Source: Lotus japonicus
Lineage: Eukaryota > Streptophyta > Magnoliopsida > Fabales > Fabaceae
DNA: 64,000 bases
Direction of reading: 5' to 3'
Assembly: GCF_012489685.1 (NCBI RefSeq)
Contig: NC_080043.1
Span: 63,357,920-63,421,919 of the forward strand
This document shows positions 63,116 to 64,000 of this stretch, piece by piece. The stretch's first letter is position 1. The number at the start of each line of letters is the position of its first letter. The notes below the pieces were generated by a model, which had not been told where the DNA came from, did not search any database, and saw nothing but the letters and a program-made list of their open reading frames with translations. The position numbers and the translations under genes were made by a program.

Positions 63116-64000
63116 TTCCTTTCAAACTCCCTCCTTGCTTGCTAGTTTCTTTCAGAATTTCATCAAGCATATTAGAACCACTGTTCAACATTCTAACAGA
63201 TTTGTGAGTAGCTTCAAGCTTTCTTGTCAGAGTTGCCACTTCCTCTTGAAGTCCTGCATTAATCAACACTAGATTAGCCTTTTCCATAACGTCAGCATTA
63301 TTAAACTTACTTTGCCATTCCTCCAGATCTTCCTTCAGCTTTGTGCTGAGCTTTTTCAGCCTTTCATTCTGAGAGACAAGTTGTTCTATCTCACTTTGCT
63401 TTTCTCTCACAAGTTTACATGCTTCTTCCCACTTGATGTGTAGCAGCTTGTAAGTCTCAACCAGTTCCTCATCTGTAATGTCCTCATCACTTGTATCAGA
63501 CTCATAGACGATTCCAGAGAAAGCATTGACTTTGTTTGCAGATATCTCCTCCTCATCTTCAGTGTCTTCATCTGACCAAGTTACCATCATACCTTTCTTC
63601 TGCTTCTTTAGATAAGTGGCGCATTCAGACCTGATGTGACCATATCCTTCACATTCATGACACTGCACTCCTTTATTCTGACCAGATCTTTCTTCTTCTT
63701 TGGTCTTCCTCTGTGAATTAGAGAATTTGGGTTTGTTATCGAACTTCATGTCCTGGACATTAGGCCTGGTTCTTTTGTCAATCTTTCTCAATGCTCTGTT
63801 GTATTTTCTTGCTAGCATGGCCAGAGCCTCAGAAAGATTTTCACCATCACAATCTTCATCATCACCTTCATCAGTGTTTGACACAAAAGCAATACTCTTA
63901 TTCTTCTTCTCAGATTTTCCACTCAGTTTCAACTCAAATGTCTGCAAAGATCCAATAAGTTCATCAACCTTCATGTTCTCAATGTCTTGAGCCTCCTCAA
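63057..64000 (-). pseudogene. gag of element C, C-terminal part, running off the window
   Basis: Frame open from the right edge to a stop at 63057. It contains the acidic segment, CCHC knuckle CHECEGYGHIRSEC (63622-63668) and coiled coil. A 20-bp deletion between TTTCTTTG repeats near 63091 shifts gag out of the pol frame, so the end overlaps the pol ORF by 59 bp out of frame. B lacks this deletion but has its own breaks. Confidence 0.88.

Larger units (their letters stand above)
23365..64000 (-). mobile_element. Element C: SIRE1-like Ty1/copia retrotransposon, family 2 (partial, split by D)
   Basis: Second family-2 copy, minus strand: 3' LTR shared with B, non-coding tail 24240-24915, third-ORF C-terminus 24916-25708, then element D, then C resumes at 59507 with the pol/third-ORF linker, pol and gag to the right edge. 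Comparison with B shows that the counterpart of B 1218-2275 (about 1.06 kb) is missing where D begins. Pol differs from that of B at a few per cent of residues or less. Confidence 0.92.

Noticed and set aside
1..64000. Host protein-coding genes, tRNA or rRNA genes.
   Set aside because: Every long ORF is assignable to a retroelement or its shadow, and tRNA-like matches are only the 12-base primer sites.

Overview
This window is plant nuclear DNA made almost entirely of nested LTR retrotransposons. I see no host gene, rRNA, tRNA or CRISPR. The element types (Ty1/copia Sirevirus/SIRE1-like and a Ty3/gypsy chromovirus), initiator-Met-tRNA primer sites and plant TATA boxes point to a flowering plant. 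A legume is plausible but only a weak inference from the resemblance to SIRE1-type elements.

Six elements can be separated by their LTRs, primer sites, polypurine tracts and target duplications. Element B (minus, SIRE1-like, 'family 2') fills 1-24239 and is split by element A (minus, Sirevirus, 'family 1', 6977-22920, target duplication GCCTT). B shares one LTR (23365-24239) with a second family-2 copy, element C (minus, to 64000), giving an LTR-sharing tandem. C is split by element D (plus, family 1, 25709-59506), which has lost its 5' LTR, gag and the start of the protease. D is split by element E (minus, family 1, 31513-56288, target duplication CGACC). E is split by element F (minus, Tekay/Del-like chromovirus with 4.0-kb LTRs, 34047-46713, target duplication AACAA).

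Family 2 is built as gag-pol, then an in-frame UAG-CAA-UUA stop, then an envelope-position ORF; both copies keep this tobamovirus-type readthrough context. Family 1 has gag, then pol in the +1 frame with a 113-nt overlap, a spacer of about 440 nt, and an envelope-position ORF. It also carries a compact antisense gene of exactly 130 codons with its own TATA box and poly(A) signal, present in all three family-1 copies. I think this antisense gene is the best candidate for an under-described system here. The second is in the F LTR: two arrays of hairpins whose loops stay constant while their stems change in a compensatory way, plus a 233-codon ORF inside the LTR.

No element looks fully competent. 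A has a fourfold tandem amplification of its reverse transcriptase segment, a protease Asp-to-Asn change, an integrase His-to-Tyr change and a truncated primer site. B has a shortened integrase D-E spacing and a broken gag-pol. C has a 20-bp gag-pol deletion. D lacks its 5' end. E has a 1-nt gag frameshift but an intact pol. F has one nonsense codon in gag. Three independent stops are CAG-to-TAG changes, which fits decay by cytosine methylation.
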